DNA of 15,068 nucleotides from an uncultured Bacteroidota bacterium (GTDB lineage Bacteria; Bacteroidota; Bacteroidia; Bacteroidales; F082), in contig UQNO01000044.1 in the NCBI GenBank assembly GCA_900542475.1, forward strand, positions 1-15,068, written 5' to 3'. The position numbers were made by a program, and so were the translations under genes. Every line of letters starts with the position of its first letter. Position 1 is the stretch's first letter. This document shows, in pieces, positions 6,033 through 13,904 of this stretch. The notes under the pieces are model-generated. The model saw only the letters and a list, made by a program, of their open reading frames with translations, searched no databases and was not told the DNA's origin.

Positions 6033-6895
6033 TTATATTTTTATTACCCACGCAATTTCAGGATTCTTATTAATAGCTTTGTCTGCTATCTCCGACAAAC
6101 CTTTTCGCAAATCGTTTTGTCTATTCGTTGAGATCGTTCCTATCATATACAATATCACAGAAATAGCAGCTGACAACCCATGTGCCGAAGCAACAAATTT
6201 ACCTGCAGGACCATTCTTTATGCTTTGATTTAAAGATAAATAAAACATAGTAGAACCATGAGCGCATTTATTTCTTATGATTCTAATTGCTTCCATATAA
6301 TTCTCAAAAACAGCAGTCTGATTGATTCCAAAACGTTTACATATATTACGCTTATCATCGAGGCTCTTCAAATTTTGATATAATTTAAGAACATTCCCCA
6401 ATGTCATAAACTCAATTGTTTTCCAAGCCGGAGCATATTTATCGTTTATATACTTTTTATGATGCCTATGAATTACAGGATTTTTCTTAAAATTATCATC
6501 ATATATTTCTTTGTCAAACGATTGTATAAACTGTTGACTGACAACTTGTGGACTCATAAACCATATTGGCTCACTTTTATACTTATTTGACAAATCATAA
6601 ATCATATACGTCCTAAAAGCAACCTCTATCCTATTTATGTAACAGAGCAAAATATTACGTAAATCAAAATCATAATAATATAAGGTACAGCGCCTTGAAG
6701 TGTAGTACCTTCTTTATATTCATGACTTCTTTTCTTGAGTTTTGGATATGCTTTTTCAAAGGGGAACAAATAAAACCCAAGTCTATAATAACCAGTATCC
6801 ATCAAAACCTCTTTTGCTTTATTTTCATCAGTAATGATGACTCCTCAAGATTTGAGTAATTGTATCTGTTCCTCTATCGTTGTCGCTTGTTTCAT
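6033..6895 (-). pseudogene. Abi-family abortive-infection protein, disrupted by a nonsense codon and a frameshift
   Basis: Abi-family (AbiD/AbiF type) proteins are HEPN-fold RNases that halt growth of phage-infected cells. Reading from the ATG at 6895 gives the family N-terminus, with KQATTIEEQIQLLKS then an in-frame TGA at 6847-6845 where an Arg is expected, then GVIITDENKAKEVLMDTGYY. At about 6686-6683 the frame shifts: the original frame runs into PYIIMILIYV and a stop. The next frame continues as LYYYDFDLRNILLCYINRIE, the family's usual sequence. The rest is intact, including YAPAWKTIEFMTLGN and the HEPN motif RNKCAH (about residues 208-213 of the restored protein). The restored length is about 287 residues, normal for the family. 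The remaining open part (205 codons from a TTG at 6650) lacks the N-terminal third. Two separate lesions argue for real decay, though sequencing error cannot be excluded. Confidence 0.85.
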
Positions 6896-6911
6896 AAATT
6901 TAGTCAATTTA

Positions 6912-6950
6912 AAAATGGTAGGGATAACTAACATTGTTATCCCTACCAAT
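6912..6950 (-). terminator. Intrinsic terminator of valS
   Basis: GGTAGGGATAAC (6917-6928) and GTTATCCCTACC (6936-6947) form a perfect 12-pair stem with a 7-base loop. On the minus strand it lies just after the valS stop (6956) and is followed by ATTTTTAAA. It is the last sequence belonging to the core-gene half of the window. Confidence 0.88.
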
Positions 6951-6955
6951 AATAA

Positions 6956-9583
6956 TTATTTCTTCAATCCTTTAATCTGTTGCATGATAACAGCAATCTT
7001 CGCTTCGGCGTCGGCTTTTTTCTTGCGTTCCTTGTCGACGACAGCGGCTGGAGCTCCGTTAACGAACTTCTCGTTAGAGAGCTTTGCTTCCACCGACTTC
7101 AGGAATCCTTGGGCGTATTTCAGCTCTTCCTCGAGTTTCTTCAATTCGGCTTCTGTATCGACAGATTCGGTAACAGGAACGAAATATTCCTTCGAGCGGA
7201 CGATGAAACCGAACGCATCTACTGGTTTTTCAACAGTGTAAATTATTGATTTTACGTTAGTTAGCTTCTCAATGATACAATCAAAGTCTTTGTTTGCAGT
7301 GTCGCTGTCGATGACCACCAAATCCAAAGCCTCTTTGAACGAGATATTCTTCTCGGCACGGATTTTACGGATGTTGTTGATGACGTCCATAGTGAAATCG
7401 AACTGTGCAAGCACCTGATTGTCAACGGTTTGTTGTTTTGGCTGCTGCGAAATGACAATATCGTCGCCTTCTTTACGCTCATCGAGGTTATGATAGATTT
7501 CCTCTGTGATGAACGGCATGAACGGATGCAGAAGTTTCATCAGGTTTTCAAAGAAGGCGACTGTAGCTCTGTAAGTTACGCCATCGACAGGCTGTCCCAT
7601 CGGGGCTTTCACCATTTCGAGATACCATGAGCAGAAGTCGTCCCAAGTAAGTTTATAGACTCCCATCAGGGCATCGCTCAGACGGTATTTCTCGAAGTTG
7701 TCGTTCATCTCGGCAAGAACCTGGTTGTAACGGGCGTCGAACCATTTCACTGCCATCTTGGCGGTGTCGGGTTGAGCGGCGTTTTCGTCGATATTCCAGC
7801 CTTTCACGAGACGCAGGGCATTCCAGATTTTGTTGCAGAAGTTACGCCCCTGCTCGCAGAGTGTCACGTCGAACAAAATGTCGTTCCCTGCCGGAGCCGA
7901 GAGCAACATTCCCATACGCACGCCGTCGGCGCCGTAAGTATCGATGAGTTCGATAGGGTCGGGCGAGTTGCCGAGAGATTTCGACATCTTTCGTCCGAGT
8001 TTATCTCTTACGATACCTGTGAAATATACGTTATGGAATGGTATTTTTCCAGCAAACTCCTCTCCTGCCATAATCATTCTGGCGACCCAGAAGAAGATGA
8101 TGTCGGGAGCCGTGATAAGGTCATTTGTCGGATAATAATATTTGAACTCTTTGTTATCCGGGTCGAGTATTCCGTTGAACAGAGAGAGCGGCCACAGCCA
8201 TGAGCTGAACCAGGTGTCGAGGCAGTCGCCATTGCGACGCAAATCGTTGATTGTCAGATTATTATTACCGGTTTTTTCTTTCGCCAGTGTCACTGCTTCG
8301 TCATCTGACTCTGCCACGACATATCCGCCTTCGGGCAGATAGTAAGCCGGAATCTGGTGCCCCCACCACAGTTGGCGGCTGATGCACCAATCCTTGATGT
8401 TTTCGAGCCAATGGCGGTAGAGGTTAACATATTTCGCGGGATAGAACCGAATGTCGCCGTCCTCGACAGGCTTCAAGGCAATCTGTGCGAGATGCTCCAT
8501 CTTGAGGAACCACTGCATCGAGAGTTTCGGCTCAATCGGCACGTTGGTGCGCTCCGAATATCCCACCTTGTTATTATAGTCTTCAACTTTTTCGAGAAGG
8601 TCGGCTTCCTTGAGGTCGATGACAATCTGTTTGCGCACTGCGTCACGGTCCATGCCGACGTACATTCCAGCCGCCTCGCTGATAGTGGCGTCGTCGTTAA
8701 AGATATTGATACTCTGAAGATTATATTTCTCGCCAAGCATATAGTCGTTCACATCGTGTGCCGGAGTGACCTTCAAGCAGCCTGTACCGAATTCAATATC
8801 GACATAATCGTCTTCGATGACAGGAATCACTCTGTTCACCAGTGGGACTATGACTTTTTTACCTTTAAGGTGTTGGTTTTTAGGGTCTTTCGGGTTGATA
8901 CACATAGCTGTATCGCCCATTATTGTCTCGGGACGTGTTGTCGCCACAACAGCGTATCCGTTTTCGCCTTCTATCTTGTATTTGAGGTGGAAAAGTTTGC
9001 TATGTTCTTCTTTATAAATGACTTCCTCGTCGCTCAAGGCGGTGAGGGCCTTCGGGTCCCAGTTGACCATTCGCACGCCTCGATAGACGAGACCTTTTTT
9101 ATAAAGGTCGCAAAACACGCGAATGACGCTGTTCGAGCGTATCTCGTCCATGGTGAAAGAGGTGCGTTCCCAGTCGCATGATGCGCCGAGTCTGCGGAGC
9201 TGTTTCAAGATTATGCCGCCGTGTTCGTGCGTCCAATCCCAGGCATGTTCGAGAAATTTCTCGCGTCCGATGTCAGTCTTCTTGATACCTTGTTGAGCCA
9301 ATTTGTTCACCACCTTGGCCTCTGTAGCGATGGAAGCGTGGTCTGTGCCTGGAACCCAGCAAGCGTTCTTGCCCTGCATACGCGCACGACGGACGAGAAC
9401 GTCCTGAATGGTGTTGTTAAGCATGTGACCCATGTGAAGCACGCCCGTCACATTAGGAGGCGGAATCACTATGGTATAAGGTTCGCGTTCATCGGGAGTG
9501 GAGTGAAAATAATTCTTCTCAATCCAGTGTTCGTACCATTTTTCCTCAGTCGACTGCGGACTGTATTTGCTCGAAATTTCCAT
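6956..9583 (-). CDS. valS: Valyl-tRNA synthetase
   Basis: ValRS charges tRNA-Val with valine using ATP in the cytoplasm and edits mischarged threonine. The 875-residue product is full length for the family. It has the class I signature HMGH at 50-53 within PPPNVTGVLHMGH and KMSKS at 532-536 within GRKMSKSLGN. The CP1 editing insertion lies between them, with the expected ATTRPETIMGDTA and GTGCLKVTPAHD motifs. The anticodon-binding domain follows. The ValRS-specific C-terminal coiled-coil arm (from TEAELKKLEEELK) ends the protein. The ATG at 9583 (MEISSKYSPQ) is chosen. A longer frame would need a TTG inside the -7 box of the promoter. The gene is transcribed alone, diverging from the peptide transporter and ending at a strong hairpin. 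It is more GC-rich than the genes to its left. Confidence 0.98.
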   Translation of the reverse strand: MEISSKYSPQSTEEKWYEHWIEKNYFHSTPDEREPYTIVIPPPNVTGVLHMGHMLNNTIQDVLVRRARMQGKNACWVPGTDHASIATEAKVVNKLAQQGIKKTDIGREKFLEHAWDWTHEHGGIILKQLRRLGASCDWERTSFTMDEIRSNSVIRVFCDLYKKGLVYRGVRMVNWDPKALTALSDEEVIYKEEHSKLFHLKYKIEGENGYAVVATTRPETIMGDTAMCINPKDPKNQHLKGKKVIVPLVNRVIPVIEDDYVDIEFGTGCLKVTPAHDVNDYMLGEKYNLQSINIFNDDATISEAAGMYVGMDRDAVRKQIVIDLKEADLLEKVEDYNNKVGYSERTNVPIEPKLSMQWFLKMEHLAQIALKPVEDGDIRFYPAKYVNLYRHWLENIKDWCISRQLWWGHQIPAYYLPEGGYVVAESDDEAVTLAKEKTGNNNLTINDLRRNGDCLDTWFSSWLWPLSLFNGILDPDNKEFKYYYPTNDLITAPDIIFFWVARMIMAGEEFAGKIPFHNVYFTGIVRDKLGRKMSKSLGNSPDPIELIDTYGADGVRMGMLLSAPAGNDILFDVTLCEQGRNFCNKIWNALRLVKGWNIDENAAQPDTAKMAVKWFDARYNQVLAEMNDNFEKYRLSDALMGVYKLTWDDFCSWYLEMVKAPMGQPVDGVTYRATVAFFENLMKLLHPFMPFITEEIYHNLDERKEGDDIVISQQPKQQTVDNQVLAQFDFTMDVINNIRKIRAEKNISFKEALDLVVIDSDTANKDFDCIIEKLTNVKSIIYTVEKPVDAFGFIVRSKEYFVPVTESVDTEAELKKLEEELKYAQGFLKSVEAKLSNEKFVNGAPAAVVDKERKKKADAEAKIAVIMQQIKGLKK

Positions 9584-9601
9584 TTTTCTAAATTTGAACT
9601 G

Positions 9602-9609
9602 CAAAATTA
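9602..9609 (-). promoter_or_regulatory. -7 box of the valS promoter
   Basis: TAATTTTG on the minus strand matches TAnnTTTG and ends 18 bases before the valS ATG at 9583. No clear TTTG lies 19-21 bases upstream. The position, leaving a leader of about 15 bases, agrees with other promoters in the window. Confidence 0.55.
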
Positions 9610-9621
9610 CATTTTTTTCTC

Positions 9622-9650
9622 TTTGATATTAAATTTTTTGATTATTTTTG
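9622..9650 (+). promoter_or_regulatory. Candidate promoter of the peptide transporter
   Basis: TTTG (9622-9625) and TATTTTTG (9643-9650) are separated by 17 bases, slightly closer than ideal. The leader to the ATG at 9710 would be about 55 bases. The whole divergent region shared with valS is only 126 bases and strongly AT-rich. Confidence 0.45.
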
Positions 9651-9709
9651 TACGCTTTTTAGAATTGGAACGAGTAATTAATTCTTATGTATAATTAAAA
9701 TTTAAATTT

Positions 9710-11410
9710 ATGTCATTATTATCTATTGCAAGTTTATGGCAGACCAACCGCACATTGGTGATTTTGATTGGCATTTTGATTGTCGTCGTCCCATTCCTGG
9801 TCTACTATCTCAACCAAGCCAAGAAGTACCATCCCAAAGGCTTGATTGCAGCAGCATTAAGCAACATGGGCGAGCGTTTCGGCTATTACATCATGAACGC
9901 CATCCTTTTGTTGTTTTTAGTTTCAAAGTTCGGCTTGGAGGACACGACGGCGAGTATCATCTACTCGGTGTTCTATTTCGGAATCTACGTGTTGAGCTTG
10001 GTTGGCGGCATCATTGCCGACCGCACCCAGAACTATCCGAGGACCATTCAGTGGGGTTTGATTATCATGGCCGCCGGTTATATCGGATTGGCCATCCCTA
10101 TGTTCAGCAAAGACGCCAACGGCATCATTCTCGATAACGGCGGCGCATGGTGGGGCATTCTCATCTTCACATGCTTCGCGCTGCTCTGCATCTCGTTTGG
10201 CAACGGTCTGTTCAAGGGCAACCTGCAGGCTCTCGTCGGAAAATTGTACGACAAGTTCGAGGCCGAGGCAGCCGAGAAAGGCCCCGAGGTTTTGGCCGAG
10301 GCGAAAGACCGTCGCGACAGCGGCTTCCAGATTTTCTACGTATTCATCAACATCGGCGGCGTGATTGCTCCTTTCGTGGCTCCTATGCTCCGCAACTGGT
10401 GGTTGAAAGCACATAACTTCATATACAACGCCGACATGCCCGCACTTTGCCACCAATATCTCGCCAACGGTGAACAGACACAGAAGTTCACCGAAAACAT
10501 GGCGAAATCATTGGTTGAAGGCGCCGCCGCGCCTACAGACCTCGTGACATTCAGCTCGGAATACATCGACGTGTTTAACACAGGCGTTCACTATGCATTC
10601 ATCGCTTCAGTGGTCGCCATGATGATTTCATTAGTGGTGTTCCTCTGCACAAAGAAGATTTTCCCGCAGCCGGCAAAGAAAGAAAAAGCCGAAGTGGTGG
10701 AATACACACAAGAGGAAAAACTCGCAATGGCAAAAGAAATCAAACAGCGTCTGTATGCACTGTTTGCAGTTCTCGGCATCGCCATATTCTTCTGGCTCTC
10801 GTTCCATCAGAACAGTCAGTCACTGACATTGTTGGCCCGCGACTTCGTTGTCACCGACTTCTTCCCCGCCGAGATTTGGCAAGCGCTCAACCCATTGTAT
10901 GTCATCATTTTGACACCTGTCGTCATGGCGGCTTTCGCATTCTTGGTAAGAAGAGGCAAAGGCGTATCGACACCGCGCAAGATAGCCTACGGTATGGGCA
11001 TCGCGGGTTTGGCATATCTCTTCCTGATGATTCTCTCTATCTCATGCAACTATCCTTCCGGCGAGGAGTTCCGCGCAATGGATGCAGCGACAATGGCAGC
11101 CAACGGTCTCGCCAAATCAGGAGCATGGGTGCTCATAGTGACTTACTTCTTCTTGACCGTCGCCGAGTTGTTCATCTCACCTCTCGGACTTTCATTCGTG
11201 TCGAAGGTGGCTCCGCGCCACATGGTGGGCCTCTGCCAAGGCTTGTGGCTCGGCGCAACGGCCATAGGCAACCTCTTCATCTTCGTCGGACCTATCATGT
11301 ACGACGCCTGGGACATCTGGGTTTGCTGGGGCGTGTTCCTCGCAATCTGTGTGGTCTCAATGTCAATAATGTTCGGCATGGTGAAATGGCTGGAAAGAGT
11401 TACTGCGTAG
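9710..11410 (+). CDS. POT/PTR2-family proton-dependent oligopeptide transporter
   Basis: POT transporters (major facilitator superfamily) import di- and tripeptides with protons across the inner membrane. The 566-residue protein is a multi-helix membrane protein with the family signature GERFGYY at 54-60 in the first canonical helix. It also has GGIIADRTQ after helix three, GNGLFKGNLQALVGKLYD, GFQIFYVFINIGGVIAPFVAP, and a C-terminal AELFISPLGLSFVSKVAP motif typical of POT proteins. In the ExxERFxYY motif the first Glu is Asn (N52). I recall this in Bacteroidota relatives, so it may be a subfamily trait rather than a defect. An extra hydrophobic helix (about 16-34) precedes the usual first helix, so the N-terminus is longer than expected. 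It stands alone, with its own terminator. Confidence 0.92.
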   Translation: MSLLSIASLWQTNRTLVILIGILIVVVPFLVYYLNQAKKYHPKGLIAAALSNMGERFGYYIMNAILLLFLVSKFGLEDTTASIIYSVFYFGIYVLSLVGGIIADRTQNYPRTIQWGLIIMAAGYIGLAIPMFSKDANGIILDNGGAWWGILIFTCFALLCISFGNGLFKGNLQALVGKLYDKFEAEAAEKGPEVLAEAKDRRDSGFQIFYVFINIGGVIAPFVAPMLRNWWLKAHNFIYNADMPALCHQYLANGEQTQKFTENMAKSLVEGAAAPTDLVTFSSEYIDVFNTGVHYAFIASVVAMMISLVVFLCTKKIFPQPAKKEKAEVVEYTQEEKLAMAKEIKQRLYALFAVLGIAIFFWLSFHQNSQSLTLLARDFVVTDFFPAEIWQALNPLYVIILTPVVMAAFAFLVRRGKGVSTPRKIAYGMGIAGLAYLFLMILSISCNYPSGEEFRAMDAATMAANGLAKSGAWVLIVTYFFLTVAELFISPLGLSFVSKVAPRHMVGLCQGLWLGATAIGNLFIFVGPIMYDAWDIWVCWGVFLAICVVSMSIMFGMVKWLERVTA

Positions 11411-11445
11411 TTAGACGTTAGACGTTAGACGTTAGAGATTAGAGA
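11411..11445 (+). repeat. Heptamer tandem repeat TTAGACG/TTAGAGA
   Basis: Five perfect-length seven-base units follow the transporter's stop codon directly: TTAGACG three times, then TTAGAGA twice. The last unit runs into the left arm of the terminator hairpin, which itself begins ATTAGAGA. Such short tandem repeats change copy number by replication slippage. Confidence 0.85.
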
Positions 11446-11474
11446 TGCCATAATATGGCATCTCTAATTTTTTA
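11438..11474 (+). terminator. Intrinsic terminator of the peptide transporter
   Basis: ATTAGAGATGCCATA (11438-11452) is followed, after a single central A, by its exact inverse complement (11454-11468) and then TTTTTTA. The T-run is on the plus strand, so this ends the transporter transcript. No comparable T-run is seen on the other strand for the convergent methyltransferase gene. Confidence 0.9.
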
Positions 11475-11544
11475 TTACCTTGTTTGCAATAACGTGAATA
11501 TTTGCGGGGATTTTTATGTTCGGCTCTCGGTCGATTATTGGGAT

Positions 11545-12273
11545 TTAGCGGTATTTGTCGCAGTAAATCAAGAACACCGCCGGCTTTTTATTCCAATCAT
11601 ACCTTGTTGATTTCCATTCTGATATTGGCTTGCTGACTATTTTTTCATCTTCTGTTGTGATGTTCGACGCCACGCATAGCATGGTGTTCGGGCGACAATT
11701 TTTCACCAAATCCTCAATCATCGCGTTGTTACGAAACGGTGTCTCTATAAACAGTTCTGTCTCGTTATTCGCCATCGACCGATGCTCCAACTCCTTGATT
11801 TTCTGTATTCTTTCAGGATTTTTTATTGGAAGGTAACCGTGGAAACAGAACGACTGACCGTTGAATCCCGAAGCCATCAGGGCGAGTATCATGGCGTTAG
11901 GTCCTGTCAACGGCACGACTTGAATGCCGGCTTGGTGGGCGAGTTCCACTATCAGGGCGCCGGGGTCGGCGACACAGGGGGAGCCAGCCTCCGACATCAA
12001 GCCGATGTCCTGGCCGTCGAGGGCTTTGCCGAGATATGCAAGCAAATCGGGGTTTTCGGGATTGTGTTTGTCGAGTTCAACAAACTCGAGCTCGTCTATT
12101 GGGCAAGGCATGTGCATCTTGCCGAGCATACGGCGGGCGGTGCGCACATTCTCGACCACGAAAAAGCGCAGAGCCCTCACCTTCTCCAGCGTTCCCAAAG
12201 GAATAACTTGTTCCGCCAAGGTGCCGCCAAGCAAGGCGGGGACAAGATATAATTTTCCAAATTGCCGACTCAT
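11545..12273 (-). CDS. RsmI-like SAM-dependent methyltransferase (tetrapyrrole methylase fold)
   Basis: This 242-residue cytoplasmic protein has the tetrapyrrole (corrin/porphyrin) methylase fold. RsmI of that fold 2'-O-methylates C1402 of 16S rRNA. The signature GLMSEAGSPCVADPG at 91-105 is the RsmI-type SAM-binding motif. VVPLTGPNAMILALMASGF (119-137) and FCFHGYLP (142-149) follow as in that family. I recall Bacteroidota having a second, shorter RsmI relative with this LYLVPALLGG start and an RSARR-like segment (here VRTARR). This gene fits that paralogue better than classical RsmI, so the exact target is uncertain and no symbol is given. The ATG at 12273 begins six bases after the dnaA stop, so the two genes almost certainly share a transcript. 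The sequence to its left (11475-11544) shows no clear terminator for this strand. Confidence 0.87.
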   Translation of the reverse strand: MSRQFGKLYLVPALLGGTLAEQVIPLGTLEKVRALRFFVVENVRTARRMLGKMHMPCPIDELEFVELDKHNPENPDLLAYLGKALDGQDIGLMSEAGSPCVADPGALIVELAHQAGIQVVPLTGPNAMILALMASGFNGQSFCFHGYLPIKNPERIQKIKELEHRSMANNETELFIETPFRNNAMIEDLVKNCRPNTMLCVASNITTEDEKIVSKPISEWKSTRYDWNKKPAVFLIYCDKYR

Positions 12274-12279
12274 AACAAT

Positions 12280-13719
12280 TTATTGAAGTATCTGCTCTAT
12301 TTTATCAGCTATAGCGCGGAATTGTCTATCAGTATCAAGAAGGTTGGCGACAGTCTTGAGAGCATGGATAACAGTGGCGTGGTCTTTGCCGCCGCACTGT
12401 TCTCCGATGGTGATAAGCGATGCCTTGGTGTATTTCTTCGAAAAATACATCGAGAGCTGGCGTGCCTGAACTATGTTGCGTTTTCTCGACTTCGTAAAGA
12501 AATCAGCCTGCGAAGTATCCATCTCCTCGCACACCGTGTTGATGATATACGTTATTGTGATTTCACGGTTCGAGTTGTTGACAAAACGCTCGAGCATCTG
12601 TTTAGCGAGACTTATGGTGATGGATTTTCTGTTGAGTGACGACTGCGCGATGAGCGAAATCAGAAAACCCTCCATTTCGCGCACGTTGGTTTTTATATGC
12701 TCCGCGATATAGTTCACGACATCTTCTGGAAGTTCCACTCCCTCGTTATATGCCTTGCGTTTCAAGATATTACGCCGCGTCTCCACATCGGGCAGCGACA
12801 TCTCCGCGGAAAGCCCCCATTTGAAACGAGAAATCAGGCGCTGTTCCATGTCTTTAATCTCCGCAGGCGGCTTGTCGCAGGTAAATATGAGCTGTTTGTT
12901 ATTCTGTTGAAGATGGTTGAAGATATGAAACAATGTGTCCTGCGTCTTCGGTTTGCCGGAAAGAAACTGGATGTCATCGATGATGAGCACATCTATCATC
13001 TGGTAGAAACGCACAAAATCATCGCGGCTGCTCTTCGAGCTGCTGTTGCGACATGCCGCCTGGAACTGCATCAGGAACTGCTCCGAATTTACATACAAAA
13101 CCGTCAGTTCGGGATGATGTTTCTTTGTCTCCAGTCCGATAGCCTGGCCGATGTGCGTCTTTCCCATACCTGTCGGGCTGAACACGAACATCGGGTTGAA
13201 AGCCGTTCTGCCAGGTTTTTTCGCCACAGCGAGACCCGCCTCGTAAGCCACGCGGTTACAGTCGCCCACCACGAAATTTTCCATGCAGTAATTCTCGTTG
13301 AGGTTCGATTCTATATCCACTTTTTTGATGCCGGGAAGCACAAACGGATTGAGGATATTGCGCTCGACATTTCCGAGATCTACCTGTATCTGTTTAGGAG
13401 GATTCTTGGTGTTGGTGCGATCCACCGACGGCTGTTTCACAACCACAGGTTTGTTCTCGTTATTATCCATCATTATGGAATATTCGAGTTTGCCTTCCGG
13501 ACCAAGCACCTTTCTGATAGTCGCTCTTATGATTTTTATATAATGAGTCTCAAGAAATTCATAGAAAAAATCGGAAGGCACCTGGATGGTCAGCAGACCG
13601 TTCCTGTAATCCACAGGCTTAATCGGCTCGAACCAAGTCGAATAAGGTTGCGGAGGAACGTTCTCCCGAATCATCGTGAGACACTCATCCCATATTTTTT
13701 CATGCGTTTTTTTGCTCAT
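12280..13719 (-). CDS. dnaA: Chromosomal replication initiator protein DnaA
   Basis: DnaA binds and melts the chromosomal origin as an ATP-dependent filament. The 479-residue protein has all four domains. Domain I is at about 1-85 (WDECLTMIRENVPPQPYSTWF), followed by a low-complexity linker to about 140. The AAA+ domain contains Walker A ending GMGKTH (184-189), Walker B LIIDDIQFL (245-253) and the RLISRFKWGL box (294-303, with R298 at the arginine-finger position). Domain IV carries the signature GGKDHATVIHAL (443-454). The first Gly of the Walker A P-loop is Ser (S181), a minor departure from the usual GGVGLGKT. The ATG at 13719 gives the expected MSKKTHEKIWDECL start. It is followed after six bases by the RsmI-like methyltransferase. 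No perfect TTATCCACA-type DnaA box is seen in the 185 bases upstream, so the origin may be elsewhere. Confidence 0.98.
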   Translation of the reverse strand: MSKKTHEKIWDECLTMIRENVPPQPYSTWFEPIKPVDYRNGLLTIQVPSDFFYEFLETHYIKIIRATIRKVLGPEGKLEYSIMMDNNENKPVVVKQPSVDRTNTKNPPKQIQVDLGNVERNILNPFVLPGIKKVDIESNLNENYCMENFVVGDCNRVAYEAGLAVAKKPGRTAFNPMFVFSPTGMGKTHIGQAIGLETKKHHPELTVLYVNSEQFLMQFQAACRNSSSKSSRDDFVRFYQMIDVLIIDDIQFLSGKPKTQDTLFHIFNHLQQNNKQLIFTCDKPPAEIKDMEQRLISRFKWGLSAEMSLPDVETRRNILKRKAYNEGVELPEDVVNYIAEHIKTNVREMEGFLISLIAQSSLNRKSITISLAKQMLERFVNNSNREITITYIINTVCEEMDTSQADFFTKSRKRNIVQARQLSMYFSKKYTKASLITIGEQCGGKDHATVIHALKTVANLLDTDRQFRAIADKIEQILQ

Positions 13720-13904
13720 TAAGAATTCAACTATATAAATATCAATCGATTATACTGTCCGTTTTTTTGCTCAAAACGACTTCACAAATATCGACATAAA
13801 AATGTTAATATTTTTTTTTTTTTGTATTGACTTTTAATTATTTTCGCATTAAATTACGAGGCGAAGGCCCAAAAAATATAAAAAAGCGGTCTAATACCGT
13901 GATA
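13720..13904. other. AT-rich gap between yigZ and dnaA
   Basis: These 185 bases hold the presumed dnaA promoter, a run of 13 T (13811-13823), and the hairpin after yigZ. A near-match -7 box on the minus strand, GATATTTG, is present, but no ideal TAnnTTTG with a paired -33 box was found. No consensus DnaA box or 13-mer cluster was recognised. I see no gene. Confidence 0.5.
13879..13899 (-). terminator. Probable weak terminator of yigZ
   Basis: On the minus strand, just after the yigZ stop, CGGT pairs with ACCG around an ATTAG loop (13899-13887), followed by C and a T-run. The stem is only four base pairs but GC-rich, so termination is plausible but may be partial. Confidence 0.45.

Noticed and set aside
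6681..6710. Inverted repeat AAGGTAC...GTACCTT as a regulatory hairpin
   Set aside because: It is only seven pairs with a 16-base loop and lies inside the Abi pseudogene at the frameshift, so it is probably coincidental.
6845..6847. TGA in the Abi gene as recoding (selenocysteine or Gly)
   Set aside because: A second lesion (frameshift) lies in the same gene. Other genes here end with TGA in normal fashion, and Arg is expected at this position.
8357..9181. Long plus-strand open frame of 274 codons opposite valS
   Set aside because: It is the antisense shadow of a highly conserved valS coding region in more GC-rich sequence. It has no promoter and its translation matches no protein pattern.
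9923..10456. Minus-strand open frame of 177 codons opposite the peptide transporter
   Set aside because: It is a shadow of the POT coding sequence, which shows clear family motifs and membrane segments.
12697..13722. Plus-strand open frame of 341 codons opposite dnaA
   Set aside because: It is the exact antisense of dnaA domains, with His/Leu/Arg-rich composition typical of shadow frames.
13720..13904. Chromosomal replication origin beside dnaA
   Set aside because: The gap is AT-rich but has no recognisable DnaA boxes. AT-richness and proximity to dnaA alone do not support an origin call.
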